Positions 47,609 through 60,242 of a stretch of 64,000 nucleotides of DNA are shown piece after piece (positions within the stretch are counted from its first letter, which is position 1; every line of letters begins with the position of its first letter). The notes beneath the pieces were generated by a model, which was given only the letters and a program-made list of their open reading frames with translations, was not told the origin of the DNA and searched no databases. This DNA comes from Flavobacterium sp. NG2 (lineage in GTDB: Bacteria > Bacteroidota > Bacteroidia > Flavobacteriales > Flavobacteriaceae), in NCBI RefSeq assembly GCF_034119845.1, contig NZ_CP139420.1:3846001-3910000 (forward strand). The letters run 5' to 3'. A program made the position numbers and the translations under genes.

Positions 47609-48625
47609 CTAATTGTTTAAAGTTCCTGAATATCCTGTAATGATTACCGCGATGATAAGTACAAATACACCGAATAATAAGATACTAAAAGGTTTTTTAG
47701 CCCCTTCCCATTCGTTATTAGTATATGCCCATACATTACCCACTATCAGTGATAATCCAAGCATGATAGGCCAAGCAATAATCTTTCCTATATCTCCCAT
47801 CAATGTTGCTCCTTGTCCATAAATTCCAAGTGCTCCAAACCATAGTATTGCTGCTCCTATTGACCATAGGTACGCTTTAGTAGCATTCGGTGTACTATAT
47901 GAATTCCAAGTATTATTTTTAGCTAATAAAAACAAAGAATACCCAGCATTAACAACAAATCCACCCCAAAGTACTACAACCCAAATTGCCAAACTACCAT
48001 TTCTAGCTATTGCTCCTGAAGCTTCAGCTAATTTACCAATAGCTTCACCTTTACCAAAACCAATTGCCAAAGCAGCAGACAATAAACCACTTAAGACAGC
48101 GATTATTAATCCCAAAGGAAGATTGACTTTTTCGGTGTTTTCATCGGCTTTTGTTAATTTATCCTTTTGGATTCCTGCATAAGCAGTAATTGCAATAGCA
48201 ACCATCATAATCAGTACACCCATAATCACATAAGGAAATGAAGGTTTATCTGTTTCTCCCTCATTGGTAAACAAAGGAATCAAAGCCCCTGCTGCAGAAC
48301 AAACCCCCATTACGATTCCGTACGTTAATGAAATACCAATATATGGTACGCTTTTCCCAAAAAGGATTCCACCTATACCCCATAATCCACCATAAATCAT
48401 GGCTTCAATAATCACATCCGAAGGAGCAGAAGTCACCACTTCAAACAAATCAGGCACTACAAGATATGCCCAAGTTGTAGGAAGCAAAATCAATGCAAAA
48501 GTAGAGTGTACTAGCCACCAAGCTTCCCATTTAAGAGGAGCCATGAATTTCATTCCAAGTCCAAAAGAACCTTGGAAGATACTTGCAAAAATAACAAGTA
48601 AAAAAGATAACGTTAATGTATCCAT
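47609..48625 (-). CDS. RhaT-like sugar/proton symporter
   Basis: A 338-residue inner membrane protein with about ten spans, similar to L-rhamnose-proton symporter RhaT: FQGSFGLGMKFMAPLKWEAW and MIYGGLWGIGGILFGKSVPYIGISLTYG are family features. It lies between the GH127 and dehydrogenase genes of the anhydrogalactose operon, so it probably imports 3,6-anhydro-D-galactose or galactose rather than rhamnose. No rhamnose genes are present. Gaps to neighbours are 29 and 37 nt. Confidence 0.85.
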   Translation of the reverse strand: MDTLTLSFLLVIFASIFQGSFGLGMKFMAPLKWEAWWLVHSTFALILLPTTWAYLVVPDLFEVVTSAPSDVIIEAMIYGGLWGIGGILFGKSVPYIGISLTYGIVMGVCSAAGALIPLFTNEGETDKPSFPYVIMGVLIMMVAIAITAYAGIQKDKLTKADENTEKVNLPLGLIIAVLSGLLSAALAIGFGKGEAIGKLAEASGAIARNGSLAIWVVVLWGGFVVNAGYSLFLLAKNNTWNSYSTPNATKAYLWSIGAAILWFGALGIYGQGATLMGDIGKIIAWPIMLGLSLIVGNVWAYTNNEWEGAKKPFSILLFGVFVLIIAVIITGYSGTLNN

Positions 48626-48654
48626 TATGTATTAGTTAGTTAATAGTTAATTAT

Positions 48655-50109
48655 TTAAAGTGCGGTTGAAACTCTCTTTTTTACTAAATAGTCTTCAAGT
48701 GCTAAATGTGAACAATCATGTCCAATTCCACTATTTTTGATTCCACCGTGAGGCAAGTAAATAGCATATTTCACACCATTGATTTGGATTTCACCAAATT
48801 CTAAATCTTCAGTAAAACGTTGAATTCTTTTGTGGTTGTTTGTAAAAATATAAGAAGCCAATCCGTATTCCGTATCATTGGCCAAAGCCAAAACTTCATC
48901 ATCAGACTCAAAACTCATAATCCCTGCAACAGGTCCAAAAGTTTCATCTCTAAACAAACGAGAATCAGTTGTGATTCCTGAAACTACTGTTGGCTCAATC
49001 CAGTTTCCATTTTCAGGGAAACCTGCTGGAATTTTACCACCGTATTCTAATTTAGCTCCTTTGCTTACAGCATCTTGAACCAAATCAAACATTCTATCTC
49101 TATCCTTACGAGTCACTACAGGCCCCATATCTACAGCTTCATTTGCATCTGTACTGAAACCTAATTTCAATTTAGAGGCTCTATCAATATATGCCGCTAG
49201 GAATTTATCGTAGATGTTTTTGTGAACAAAAATTCTATTGGCAGCCACACAAATTTGACCGCTATTTCCAAATTTCAATCCAATAGCTAAATTAAGTGCT
49301 GTATCAAAATCAGCATCTTCAAAAACGATAAAAGGCGCATTTCCACCTAACTCCATTCCTAATTTCTTAATAGAAGTCGTACTATCAGCAATGATTCTTT
49401 TACCTGTAGCGGTAGAACCAATCATAGTCAAAACGGCAGGAATGGTACTCGTTGTCATTGTAGTCGCAACTTCGGCAGAAGGCCCCGCTAAAATATTAAC
49501 AACACCCGCTGGGAAATTAATTTCGTGTAAAATTTCACCAATCATATACGATGACAAAGGTGACATTTCAGACGGTTTGATAATCAAAGAACATCCTGCT
49601 GCTAATGCTGGTCCAATCTTAAAACCAACATTCAACAAAGGGAAATTCCAAGCTAGATAAGCCACAGCAACTCCCGCTGGTTGCTCCACAATTTTATGTG
49701 TATGGGTATTTTCATAATCTGGAATTTGCTCTTCTCTACGATTTTTCATTGCAGCAGGATACCATTCCAAAGCATTAGTAATTGCTTCGATATCTTCGGC
49801 AGAACCCGCATAGGTTTTCCCCATTTCGTGTACCATAGCCGAACGTAAATCGGCTTCTTTTGCAATAATAGCGGTTCTCAATTTGGTCATCCAAGCTGTT
49901 CTTTCAGCTAATGATAATTTAGACCAAAATTTAAATCCTTTTTGAGCTGCCGCTAATGCTTTTTCAGCATCAGCCTTACCTGCAAGAGCAACCTGAGCGA
50001 TTGATTCACCAGTTGCAGGACAAATAACATCAGCTTTTTCACCGCTTACAGCATCAACTAACTCACCGTTGATGTATAATTTTTTATAACCAAAATTTTG
50101 TGTTTTCAT
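48655..50109 (-). CDS. aldehyde dehydrogenase, probable 3,6-anhydro-D-galactose dehydrogenase
   Basis: A 484-residue cytoplasmic NAD(P)-dependent aldehyde dehydrogenase. The general base Glu253 is in GMELGGNAP and the catalytic Cys287 in NSGQICVAANR. The cofactor site shows LAWNFPLLNVGFK, KPSEMSP and GSTATGK. With the cycloisomerase, kinase and aldolase genes it makes up the known anhydrogalactose route, in which the dehydrogenase (DauA in Zobellia) oxidises the sugar to 3,6-anhydro-D-galactonate. The family itself includes succinate-semialdehyde dehydrogenases, so the substrate rests on operon context. It starts 14 nt after the cycloisomerase stop. Confidence 0.9.
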   Translation of the reverse strand: MKTQNFGYKKLYINGELVDAVSGEKADVICPATGESIAQVALAGKADAEKALAAAQKGFKFWSKLSLAERTAWMTKLRTAIIAKEADLRSAMVHEMGKTYAGSAEDIEAITNALEWYPAAMKNRREEQIPDYENTHTHKIVEQPAGVAVAYLAWNFPLLNVGFKIGPALAAGCSLIIKPSEMSPLSSYMIGEILHEINFPAGVVNILAGPSAEVATTMTTSTIPAVLTMIGSTATGKRIIADSTTSIKKLGMELGGNAPFIVFEDADFDTALNLAIGLKFGNSGQICVAANRIFVHKNIYDKFLAAYIDRASKLKLGFSTDANEAVDMGPVVTRKDRDRMFDLVQDAVSKGAKLEYGGKIPAGFPENGNWIEPTVVSGITTDSRLFRDETFGPVAGIMSFESDDEVLALANDTEYGLASYIFTNNHKRIQRFTEDLEFGEIQINGVKYAIYLPHGGIKNSGIGHDCSHLALEDYLVKKRVSTAL

Positions 50110-50123
50110 TATCTTACAATTTC

Positions 50124-51278
50124 TTAGTGTGTTACTTTTTTTAAATTTTTAGAGATACAATACTCCATTAAGACATCTTCATTCACATCAATACCTAAAC
50201 CTGGACGAGTAGGAACATCAATAAAACCGTCCTTCATTACAATCGAAGGGAAGGTTAATTTTTCACGAAGTCCGTTTTCTGTTTGATCGTATTCCATCAA
50301 GAAATTAGGTTTGTACATTCTTCCTGGAATCTGCTCTAAATTAGCAATAAAATGCAAAGCAACATGAATTCCGATAGCTGTTCCCCAAGTATGAGGAATA
50401 ATATCTAAACCATTGGCTGTGGCCAAAGCTGAAATACGTTTTGCTTCAGTAAGACCTCCACTAGAGCAAATATCTGGTTGTAAAATATCTACCGATTTAT
50501 TTTGAATTAATTGTTGGAAACCAAAACGCAAATATTCACATTCTCCACCTGAAATCGGAATAGAAGTTTTTTGTCTCAATTCATGATATTGTTCGTAAAA
50601 CTCAGGAGATATAGGTTCTTCAAACCAGCTAATATCGTACTTTTCAATCTTTCTACACAACTCAATTGCTTCTCTCAAAGTATAAGCATGATTAGAATCG
50701 ACCATCAGTTGAACATCGTCACCAATGATTTCTCTCATTTTACGTACGTTTTCAACGTCAGCTTTGATACCTAAACCAACTTTCATTTTCATCGCTTTGA
50801 ATCCTTGAGAAACGTATAATCTTGCTTCTGCTTCAAAGTCTTTGGATGGATTATCATGACAGGTAAAATACAAACCTGTTGCATAAGGTTGGATTTTAGT
50901 TCTATGTACACCACCTAATAGAGTAGAAACAGATTGTCCTAAAATTTTCCCTTTTAAATCCCAGATGGCAATATCGATAGCACTCATCGAAGCTACTAAA
51001 ATTCCTCTTCGAGCATAATCCAATGTTCTACGGTACATACGGTTCCAAATCACCTCATTTTCTAAAGGATTTTGACCAACAACCATAGGCTCTAAAAATT
51101 TAATTCCAGATTCTAAGATTGCCGCAGGACCATATCCTTCTCCCCAGCCATAAGTTCCATCTGAACAAGTTACTTTTACAACACAAATACATCTTTCAGA
51201 ATACTCCCATTGTGAAAAGAAAAAGCTTTGAGAAAGTACATCTCTCAATACAAACGTTTCAATTTTTTCAATTACCAT
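50124..51278 (-). CDS. 3,6-anhydro-D-galactonate cycloisomerase (enolase superfamily)
   Basis: A 384-residue member of the mandelate racemase/enolase superfamily. Metal ligands Asp194, Glu220 and Glu246 lie in MVDSNHAYT, SWFEEPISPE and SGGECEYL. Candidate bases are Lys164 and Lys166 in KAMKMKVG and His296 in PHTWGT. The enzyme opens 3,6-anhydro-D-galactonate to 2-keto-3-deoxy-D-galactonate (DauB step). The frame is open to ATG 51323, but I prefer ATG 51278 (MVIEKIETFVL), where homologues begin. A 136-nt gap to the aldolase gene holds one GGTAAAAT half-site but not the full operator. Confidence 0.88.
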   Translation of the reverse strand: MVIEKIETFVLRDVLSQSFFFSQWEYSERCICVVKVTCSDGTYGWGEGYGPAAILESGIKFLEPMVVGQNPLENEVIWNRMYRRTLDYARRGILVASMSAIDIAIWDLKGKILGQSVSTLLGGVHRTKIQPYATGLYFTCHDNPSKDFEAEARLYVSQGFKAMKMKVGLGIKADVENVRKMREIIGDDVQLMVDSNHAYTLREAIELCRKIEKYDISWFEEPISPEFYEQYHELRQKTSIPISGGECEYLRFGFQQLIQNKSVDILQPDICSSGGLTEAKRISALATANGLDIIPHTWGTAIGIHVALHFIANLEQIPGRMYKPNFLMEYDQTENGLREKLTFPSIVMKDGFIDVPTRPGLGIDVNEDVLMEYCISKNLKKVTH

Positions 51279-51414
51279 TATATTTCTATTTAAATCAAAA
51301 AGAAGTGATAAAACCTCTTTCACTATTTCTATTTATTTACAAAATCACTCTTTAGTAAAATTATTACTTTAAGCCATTATTCATGGTTAAATTTTACCCA
51401 CAAACAAACCTTAT

Positions 51415-52053
51415 TTACCTAATTTCCACAACCTTATCACAAATGCTTTTAAAATGATTGTATAGTGCATCATAGTCTTTGGCATCCATCATTTTCTTAT
51501 CAAACAACGAACCTCCCATTCCTACTCCAATTGCTCCAGCTTGGAAAAAAGACTGAATATTATCTAAGGCTACACCTCCAGTAGGTAACAATTTTATCGT
51601 ATTTAAAGGCGCCAAAACATCCTTAACATAACCTGCTCCTAATTGTGTAGCTGGAAATATTTTAACTGCTGTTGCACCTAGTTTATTAGCATTGTATATT
51701 TCCAAAGGTGTGAAAGCACCTGGAAAAATAGGCACATTATGACTTTTGCAATAATGCATCACATCGACATCCATAATAGGCGTTACAATGAAAGTTGCCC
51801 CTGCATCCAAAGCCTTCATTAAGTCGGCCATCGTACAAACAGTACCTGCTCCCACATTAATATCAGAATGATTTTCTGCAATCGATTTGATGATATCACA
51901 TGCATTAGCCGAATTCATGGTGATTTCAAGAGTCGTCAATCCTGCTTTTTTATAATAGGGCAAAATTTCCTCGATTACTTCCAAAGAAACATTTCTCAGA
52001 ATCCCTACAATAGGCATTTTATCAAACAACTCTTCTTTATAATTTGTTCCCAT
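51415..52053 (-). CDS. 2-keto-3-deoxy-6-phospho-aldonate aldolase
   Basis: A 212-residue class I aldolase of the KDPG/KDPGal family. The Schiff-base lysine is Lys131 in AVKIFPATQ, the catalytic Glu43 is in TLEITM, and phosphate-binding segments are VGAGTV and LPTGGV. Next to the kinase and anhydrogalactonate cycloisomerase genes, its substrate should be 2-keto-3-deoxy-6-phosphogalactonate (DauD step), giving pyruvate and glyceraldehyde 3-phosphate. It starts 9 nt after the kinase stop. Family members also act on KDPG, so stereospecificity is inferred. Confidence 0.9.
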   Translation of the reverse strand: MGTNYKEELFDKMPIVGILRNVSLEVIEEILPYYKKAGLTTLEITMNSANACDIIKSIAENHSDINVGAGTVCTMADLMKALDAGATFIVTPIMDVDVMHYCKSHNVPIFPGAFTPLEIYNANKLGATAVKIFPATQLGAGYVKDVLAPLNTIKLLPTGGVALDNIQSFFQAGAIGVGMGGSLFDKKMMDAKDYDALYNHFKSICDKVVEIR

Positions 52054-52062
52054 CTTATTTTT

Positions 52063-53016
52063 CTATAATTGGTTTTTAATAATATTCCATTGTCCTTTCA
52101 CTACGGAAGTATCTACTACATCGGCTTGTATTACTTTGGTTTTTGAAACCAAACCTAAAATCGAAATGGCTCTATGATACAGCTCGAATAATTTTCCTCC
52201 TGCACATAATTTGATATAATCACAGTCGATTTCCTCTAAGGTTTTCAACTCACTACCTATCAACAAACCACTCAAATAATAGTAATTCTCAAGATTGTTC
52301 TTCTCTTTAAAAAGGGTATTTGTACGTACCTTAAAAAAGGTATTTAATAGTGATTTTCCTTCCATCGACTTCAAAACCCCTTCTTCAAAAGAAGCTAAAA
52401 CGGAAGCATCAAAATCTGATTTTTCAATGGAAGCTTTTAAAATAGTATGCTCAGAAATCACACTAAAAACTTCACCAGTCATGTAGGTATAAAAATCAGT
52501 AACAACTCCTTTATCACAAACGACATGTTTACTATGTGTTCCTGGCGTGATAAAAACCACTGTTTTCTTTTTATCCTTCTCAGTCACCAAACCAATGATT
52601 TCTACTTCTTCTCCTCGAATAACATCAGAATCCGACTTTACACCTGAAATCAATTTAATGGTGTACGGAAAATCAGGAGATTCAATGGTTTCAATATGTA
52701 ATGATTTACCATTTGTTTTAAAAGGCAAGTTTGAATAAGGTAATTCTCTTAAACCAATACTCGATGATGCCATTCCAGAAATAACAACTTGTAAATCAGA
52801 AGGTATAGTAGTCTTGAAGTTATCGATTTGAACTTTTAAAAAGTTTAAAAAATATAACTCCTTTTCTTCTCCAGAAGCCAACCATTCGTTGTAAACGGTT
52901 TTGATTCCCCTTGGAGAAACAACTTCTTCAACTATTGTCAAAGAAGGAACTGACACTAATCTCAAACGCAAATTTGAAGTTCCCCAATCAACACTAATAA
53001 AGCTTTTAGTACTCAT
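52063..53016 (-). CDS. 2-dehydro-3-deoxygalactonokinase
   Basis: A 317-residue sugar-acid kinase of the DgoK family. The N-terminal ATP-binding strand is SVDWGTSNLRLRLVS, with VISGMASSSIGLRELPY and FITPGTHSKHVVC as family motifs. It phosphorylates 2-keto-3-deoxy-D-galactonate at C6 (DauC step) before the aldolase. It is the first gene of the six-gene operon kinase-aldolase-cycloisomerase-dehydrogenase-permease-GH127 and is controlled by the GGTAA operator-promoter at 53046-53110. Confidence 0.92.
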   Translation of the reverse strand: MSTKSFISVDWGTSNLRLRLVSVPSLTIVEEVVSPRGIKTVYNEWLASGEEKELYFLNFLKVQIDNFKTTIPSDLQVVISGMASSSIGLRELPYSNLPFKTNGKSLHIETIESPDFPYTIKLISGVKSDSDVIRGEEVEIIGLVTEKDKKKTVVFITPGTHSKHVVCDKGVVTDFYTYMTGEVFSVISEHTILKASIEKSDFDASVLASFEEGVLKSMEGKSLLNTFFKVRTNTLFKEKNNLENYYYLSGLLIGSELKTLEEIDCDYIKLCAGGKLFELYHRAISILGLVSKTKVIQADVVDTSVVKGQWNIIKNQL

Positions 53017-53045
53017 AATTAAAAAAATCCGATTATTGATTCTTA

Positions 53046-53110
53046 CAAAGTTACCTCTAGAGCATCTTTATTTCTATTCAAAAATTACCTAGTACTAATC
53101 CATATTTACC
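53046..53110 (-). promoter_or_regulatory. GGTAA direct-repeat operator and promoter of the anhydrogalactose operon
   Basis: Minus strand: GGTAA at 53106-53110 and again at 53085-53089, 21 nt apart; exactly 36 nt after the start of the second begins the -7 box TAACTTTG (53046-53053), 29 nt before the kinase ATG. The same geometry occurs at 60038-60102 and 62934-62998. The direct repeat suggests an activator binding two successive major grooves. Confidence 0.75.
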
Positions 53111-53154
53111 CTTAAATGAATCAATTCATACTCAAACAGAGGTAAAACATATAG

Positions 53155-53190
53155 GAATAAAAAAATCCGTTCGCATAAACGAACGGATTT
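53155..53190 (-). terminator. terminator of the GH2 gene
   Basis: AAATCCGTTCG (53163-53173) pairs perfectly with 53180-53190, loop 6 nt, followed on the minus strand by T residues. It isolates the upstream operon from the anhydrogalactose operon. Confidence 0.93.
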
Positions 53191-53225
53191 CGGACAATTT
53201 AAAAAAACCAAATAACAAATGAATA

Positions 53226-56474
<3,249 letters not shown>

Positions 56475-56641
56475 CTATTAAAAAGCAATACTATAAAATA
56501 AACAACTAAATACCGAGAAAACAAAATGACAAAAAACTAGACAAACTCCTAAAAAGCAATAAAATCCATCGATTAAAACTAACAAAAGTAAATAACCAAT
56601 GGATTTTGCTTTTTTGTCTTTAGTTCAAAAAATAAAAAATA

Positions 56642-56992
56642 CTAGATATTTTGTAATTCTTCACGCATTCTACTAAAAAATGGCTGAAGTTCACTTAATG
56701 GTTTTCCTGTAATTTTACTAAAAACATCATTAAATTTTTTATTCACTTCATTTAATTTATTTTGCTTATCCTCTTGAGATACTTCACCGCTTTTCACTTG
56801 CGCCATCACATCCATATATCCTGTGATGTAATTGTTACGAGCGTCCAATAATTCATTTGACTGCTTTGCATCTAAATTAAATTCTTTAGTCGCCGCTTCA
56901 ACAAAATACTTAATCTTCTTTTCTTGAGTTTTGTTTTGAGCAAAAGCTCCCACAGAAACCATCATTAAAAATGCTACAATAATTTTTTTCAT
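56642..56992 (-). CDS. small secreted helical protein, unknown function
   Basis: A 116-residue protein with a signal peptide (MKKIIVAFLMMVSVGAFAQ). The mature part is nearly all helix and charged: AATKEFNLDAKQSNELLDAR and QEDKQNKLNEVNKKFNDVFS, ending SRMREELQNI. It recalls small periplasmic helical proteins of the Spy/CpxP kind in size and composition, but their LTxxQ motif is not present. The gene lies 42 nt after the GH16 gene in the same operon, so a role in folding or binding of exported enzymes is conceivable; this is speculation. Confidence 0.75.
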   Translation of the reverse strand: MKKIIVAFLMMVSVGAFAQNKTQEKKIKYFVEAATKEFNLDAKQSNELLDARNNYITGYMDVMAQVKSGEVSQEDKQNKLNEVNKKFNDVFSKITGKPLSELQPFFSRMREELQNI

Positions 56993-57034
56993 AATCTAAA
57001 TTTTTTAGTGTTAATTGTTTTATTTGTTGTTTAA

Positions 57035-58003
57035 TTATTTGTTCTTTTTTTGCCAAACACGTACATATTCAATTTCGAAATCAACTACGCCATCGTCCTT
57101 TTTTCCTTCTGGGCTATTCAATTCTAAATCTTCTTTACTATCAGGAACGCCATGCCAAGGGAATGTTTCTTGATCCAACCAAATTGAAATTGGCTTAGTA
57201 ACTACATATCCTTTTTCAAAACCTTTAGCTTTTGCCCATTCATCAATCTTTTCTTTAGACGCTTCTGTAAAAAGTTTTCCATCTATAAAATATTTAATTC
57301 CATTTTCATCCCATTCTAAACCGTAAGTATGAAAACCATCGGCTACTCTAAAATCTAAAATGTGATGTTCGGTATAAACGCTATTATTACCTTTTACTGT
57401 CCAATCGTGAATAGACCACCACAATTCTTTATCAAGCTTTAATTTATTAGGTTGTCTATGATCTCCAAAGTGCTCAAAAATATCCAATTCCAACCCTTGT
57501 CCCATCGCCCAAAAAGCACTGGTGATTTCAGCATCGGCAGCTTTACTTTTAATTTCCATATAACCGTATTGGAAAAATTTTCTCCCTATCAAACAAGCTG
57601 TTGTCAAATTTTCGAATTTACTTCTTGTATTGTCTTTCCCCCATGGCTTGTCTAATTTATCGCTAAACGGAAAATCAGGCTCCCAACGTGTTTCAAGAAT
57701 TAATTTCCCATTTTCAAGTCTATAATTTCTTCCCGAAAACTGAGAAGGAGCACGTCCTATCCAAACATTTTTATTTGGAAAATCAGGATGTTTATAAACT
57801 GGCTTTCCATTTTCAAACTTCCCAACTACATACCATCTATCTTCATTTAACGTTGGCCCATCAAACTCATCACTCACTTCTGTATTCAGTATCCATTTCC
57901 CCGTATTGTTTGGGTCTGAAAGCGGCAATACAGTTTTAGCTTTTTGCGCTTGTAACTGAAGTAATGGCAAAAGTGCACAAATAATAAAAAATCCTTTTTT
58001 CAT
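57035..58003 (-). CDS. GH16 family galactanase (kappa-carrageenase/furcellaranase/agarase-type)
   Basis: A 322-residue exported enzyme with signal peptide (about 1-20, ending LQAQ). The jelly-roll fold bears the beta-bulge active site ExDxxE as Glu172-Leu-Asp174-Ile-Phe-Glu177, with Glu172 nucleophile and Glu177 acid/base. WIGRAPSQFSGRNYRLENGK and LDQETFPWHGVPDSKEDL are shared with the second GH16 enzyme at 61879. The bulged active site is characteristic of enzymes cutting laminarin, agars and carrageenans. Context favours a beta-1,4 bond in kappa-type carrageenan or furcellaran. The gene starts 8 nt after the VOC gene's stop. Confidence 0.88.
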   Translation of the reverse strand: MKKGFFIICALLPLLQLQAQKAKTVLPLSDPNNTGKWILNTEVSDEFDGPTLNEDRWYVVGKFENGKPVYKHPDFPNKNVWIGRAPSQFSGRNYRLENGKLILETRWEPDFPFSDKLDKPWGKDNTRSKFENLTTACLIGRKFFQYGYMEIKSKAADAEITSAFWAMGQGLELDIFEHFGDHRQPNKLKLDKELWWSIHDWTVKGNNSVYTEHHILDFRVADGFHTYGLEWDENGIKYFIDGKLFTEASKEKIDEWAKAKGFEKGYVVTKPISIWLDQETFPWHGVPDSKEDLELNSPEGKKDDGVVDFEIEYVRVWQKKNK

Positions 58004-58011
58004 TTCTCTAA

Positions 58012-58332
58012 TTATTCTTTAACCTCCAAAAATTCAACAGGCGAACCATTATGAACAATGAATGCCACACGAACTCCTTCTGCTGGAGAAAAAGTAGGTA
58101 CTAAAATTTCTTTCCCTTCTAATGCTTCTTCCATATTATCAACCAAATAAGCTACATGTGGAATGGTACGCATCATCTCAGGCATTGGGCTATCAGCGTC
58201 AAACTTTACCCATTCAACACCATACTCATCTTTTGAAAAATCAGTAAAATGTATTTTTCCTGGCTCATAAAAACCATCCCAATTTTTCTCCTCCTTAGTA
58301 GGAATTCCAATATGACTAAATGGATATTTCAT
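58012..58332 (-). CDS. VOC/glyoxalase-fold small protein
   Basis: A 106-residue protein of glyoxalase/bleomycin-resistance fold, without a signal peptide. It begins KYPFSHIGIPTKEE and ends SPAEGVRVAFIVHNGSPVEF followed by LEVKE, the last strand with the metal-ligand Glu. IPHVAYLVDNMEEALEG is the other half. Members may isomerise or epimerise small sugars or simply bind ligands. It is squeezed between the DUF4380 and GH16 genes (gaps 34 and 8 nt), so it should serve carrageenan use, presumably in the cytoplasm. Reaction unknown. Confidence 0.78.
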   Translation of the reverse strand: MKYPFSHIGIPTKEEKNWDGFYEPGKIHFTDFSKDEYGVEWVKFDADSPMPEMMRTIPHVAYLVDNMEEALEGKEILVPTFSPAEGVRVAFIVHNGSPVEFLEVKE

Positions 58333-58366
58333 CTTATTTATTTATTTGAATTTATTTTTAACTACT

Positions 58367-59857
58367 TTATTTATTTACAACAACTGCGCTATCCAATAGA
58401 TGATAATTATTATTTCTATCTTTAATCTGAAGTAAAACATTTGCGACTTCAGAACTATTATTCAACTTTATATCGAACAAGAAAGCTTTCAAAGGATTTA
58501 CATCTTCCAAGACAATTTCTTTTACTTTTTTTTCTGAACCATCTAATAGTTGCAACACCGCAACTCCTTCAAAAAACACACCAAACTGACCGCTTAATCT
58601 TTTAGTTGCTCCGTTGAAATTCATTTTTCGCGTAATAATACCAGACCTATTTACCGATAAAACAGGTACAGAAGCAATCTTTGCTGCTGCATGAATCTCT
58701 GTATATGAAGCATATGCCCCTGGATTAATAGAATAAATTGGAGTTCGAACTTCGGTCTCTAAATATCCGCTTGACAGTGCACTGTTGTAAATTGAAAGAT
58801 TCGTGCCATCTTCATACTCTAATTTACTATTATAAGGCTCCAATATTTTTACAAAAGCGGTATTATTTAATTTATTGACATAACTCACCCAAGAATCAGA
58901 TGAAATCATATGAAAACCACTCATCAAATCATAATCATAATGGATTTCAAAAACACCAGGAGCCACTTCTCCAGTCCAATTCGTTCCATTATTATAATAC
59001 AATTTAACATGTTCAGGATTGTTTTTATCCAAAGACTTTCGGTTTCTGTTTACAAATTGCCATCTTGTCTCTGCAGTACCTGTTATTTCATATTGGTCCC
59101 CATTTGGTAACCTATACTTTTTATCAAATGGAATATAAACACAAAAATTCTTTCCATCTGTTAGTTCTGGATTGCTTCTTGAAATATGCTGACTTGAGGA
59201 CATTATACCACGTTTTACAGCTTCATTACCTCTGTTAAAAATCATATGCTCAATATAAACCAAACTACTATTCTCTTCTATTCTCAGCCTCCGCTTATAC
59301 TGCAACTCTTCATCAATCTTTTCAGGATAAACAAATGATTGTGATTTAAAGTCAAAAGAAGGAACAGGTAGTTTTTGAATCCCAGATGCCACTTCTATAA
59401 AATCCTCCCCATTTTCATTACTTATTTTCGCAGAATACGGACTATCTCCTAAAATAGCCGGAGGAGGCCAACGTTTTATTTTTTCTCCACCAACACCAAC
59501 TGCACAATTAGAAATCGGAATCGGTACTATTCTATATCCGCCAAAATTGCGCCATTCTTCTTTTTTAACTTCATCGGATGACATAAAGGATTTACCCAGC
59601 ATTTCTGGATTTACCCAAAGTGAAGCTATTTCTCCTAAATTATATTCAAGAATCCTTCCTCCTGCCTTAGGCACAACCGCCAAACTTATATATTTATTTT
59701 TAGCAACAAAAACACTGTCCCATTTCCAATTTTTATAATTCCCAATTACAGAAACTTTTTTAGCAGACTGTGCAAAAAAAGAAACCTGTAATAACAAAAA
59801 CAAAACTGTAATTGAAACTTTAAGATTCTTTTTAATATTTTCTGAAACTAAAATCAA
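58367..59857 (-). CDS. secreted DUF4380-type protein (galactose-mutarotase-like fold)
   Basis: A 496-residue exported protein (signal about 10-30, ending FFAQ). The segment KYISLAVVPKAGGRILEYNL then SLWVNPEMLGK matches the start of DUF4380 proteins, which resemble aldose-1-epimerase-like folds. FEIHYDYDLMSGFHM and LSIYNSALSSGYLETEVRTP lie further on. No glycosidase motif is recognised. It is the first gene of the operon running to GH2 and is preceded by the GGTAA operator-promoter, though the leader to its ATG is about 180 nt. A carbohydrate-binding or lyase role is possible. Confidence 0.65.
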   Translation of the reverse strand: MILVSENIKKNLKVSITVLFLLLQVSFFAQSAKKVSVIGNYKNWKWDSVFVAKNKYISLAVVPKAGGRILEYNLGEIASLWVNPEMLGKSFMSSDEVKKEEWRNFGGYRIVPIPISNCAVGVGGEKIKRWPPPAILGDSPYSAKISNENGEDFIEVASGIQKLPVPSFDFKSQSFVYPEKIDEELQYKRRLRIEENSSLVYIEHMIFNRGNEAVKRGIMSSSQHISRSNPELTDGKNFCVYIPFDKKYRLPNGDQYEITGTAETRWQFVNRNRKSLDKNNPEHVKLYYNNGTNWTGEVAPGVFEIHYDYDLMSGFHMISSDSWVSYVNKLNNTAFVKILEPYNSKLEYEDGTNLSIYNSALSSGYLETEVRTPIYSINPGAYASYTEIHAAAKIASVPVLSVNRSGIITRKMNFNGATKRLSGQFGVFFEGVAVLQLLDGSEKKVKEIVLEDVNPLKAFLFDIKLNNSSEVANVLLQIKDRNNNYHLLDSAVVVNK

Positions 59858-60037
59858 ATTTTTCTTTTTTTACGTCTAACCTTCTTAATTATAAACAAAA
59901 CAACTTTTTAAAATGCAAAAACTGACACTACATAATAAACCAACATTTTAGCTCATTTTTTAATTATCAATATTTTTATCCAACATTAAATCTACTATCA
60001 ATAACACAATCAGTATTTTAACAACAAATCCTTAAAA

Positions 60038-60102
60038 CAAAGAAAGTAAAATATCCATATAGATGATTAATAAAACTTACCCACTACTTAGCCTATTTTA
60101 CC
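60038..60102 (-). promoter_or_regulatory. GGTAA direct-repeat operator and promoter of the DUF4380-VOC-GH16 operon
   Basis: Minus strand: GGTAA at 60098-60102 and at 60077-60081, 21 nt apart; the -7 box TTTCTTTG (60038-60045) begins exactly 36 nt after the start of the second repeat. The geometry is identical to 53046-53110. A leader of about 180 nt (59858-60037) follows without a further gene or clear structure. Confidence 0.7.
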
Positions 60103-60123
60103 CCTAGCGCAAAACAAAGACAA

Positions 60124-60172
60124 AAAAAATCCCATGATAAGAATGCTTCTTCCAGCATCTAACCATGGGACT
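60124..60172 (-). terminator. terminator of the 60243 sulfatase gene
   Basis: TCCCATG (60130-60136) pairs with CATGGGA (60164-60170) and an inner GATGC/GCATT stem extends it. On the minus strand seven T residues follow. Confidence 0.82.
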
Positions 60173-60242
60173 ATTATTTATTAATTAATAATCAAAAAAA
60201 TATTAATTCAATTCTTAGTTCTATTTGTTTTAAAATACAATA

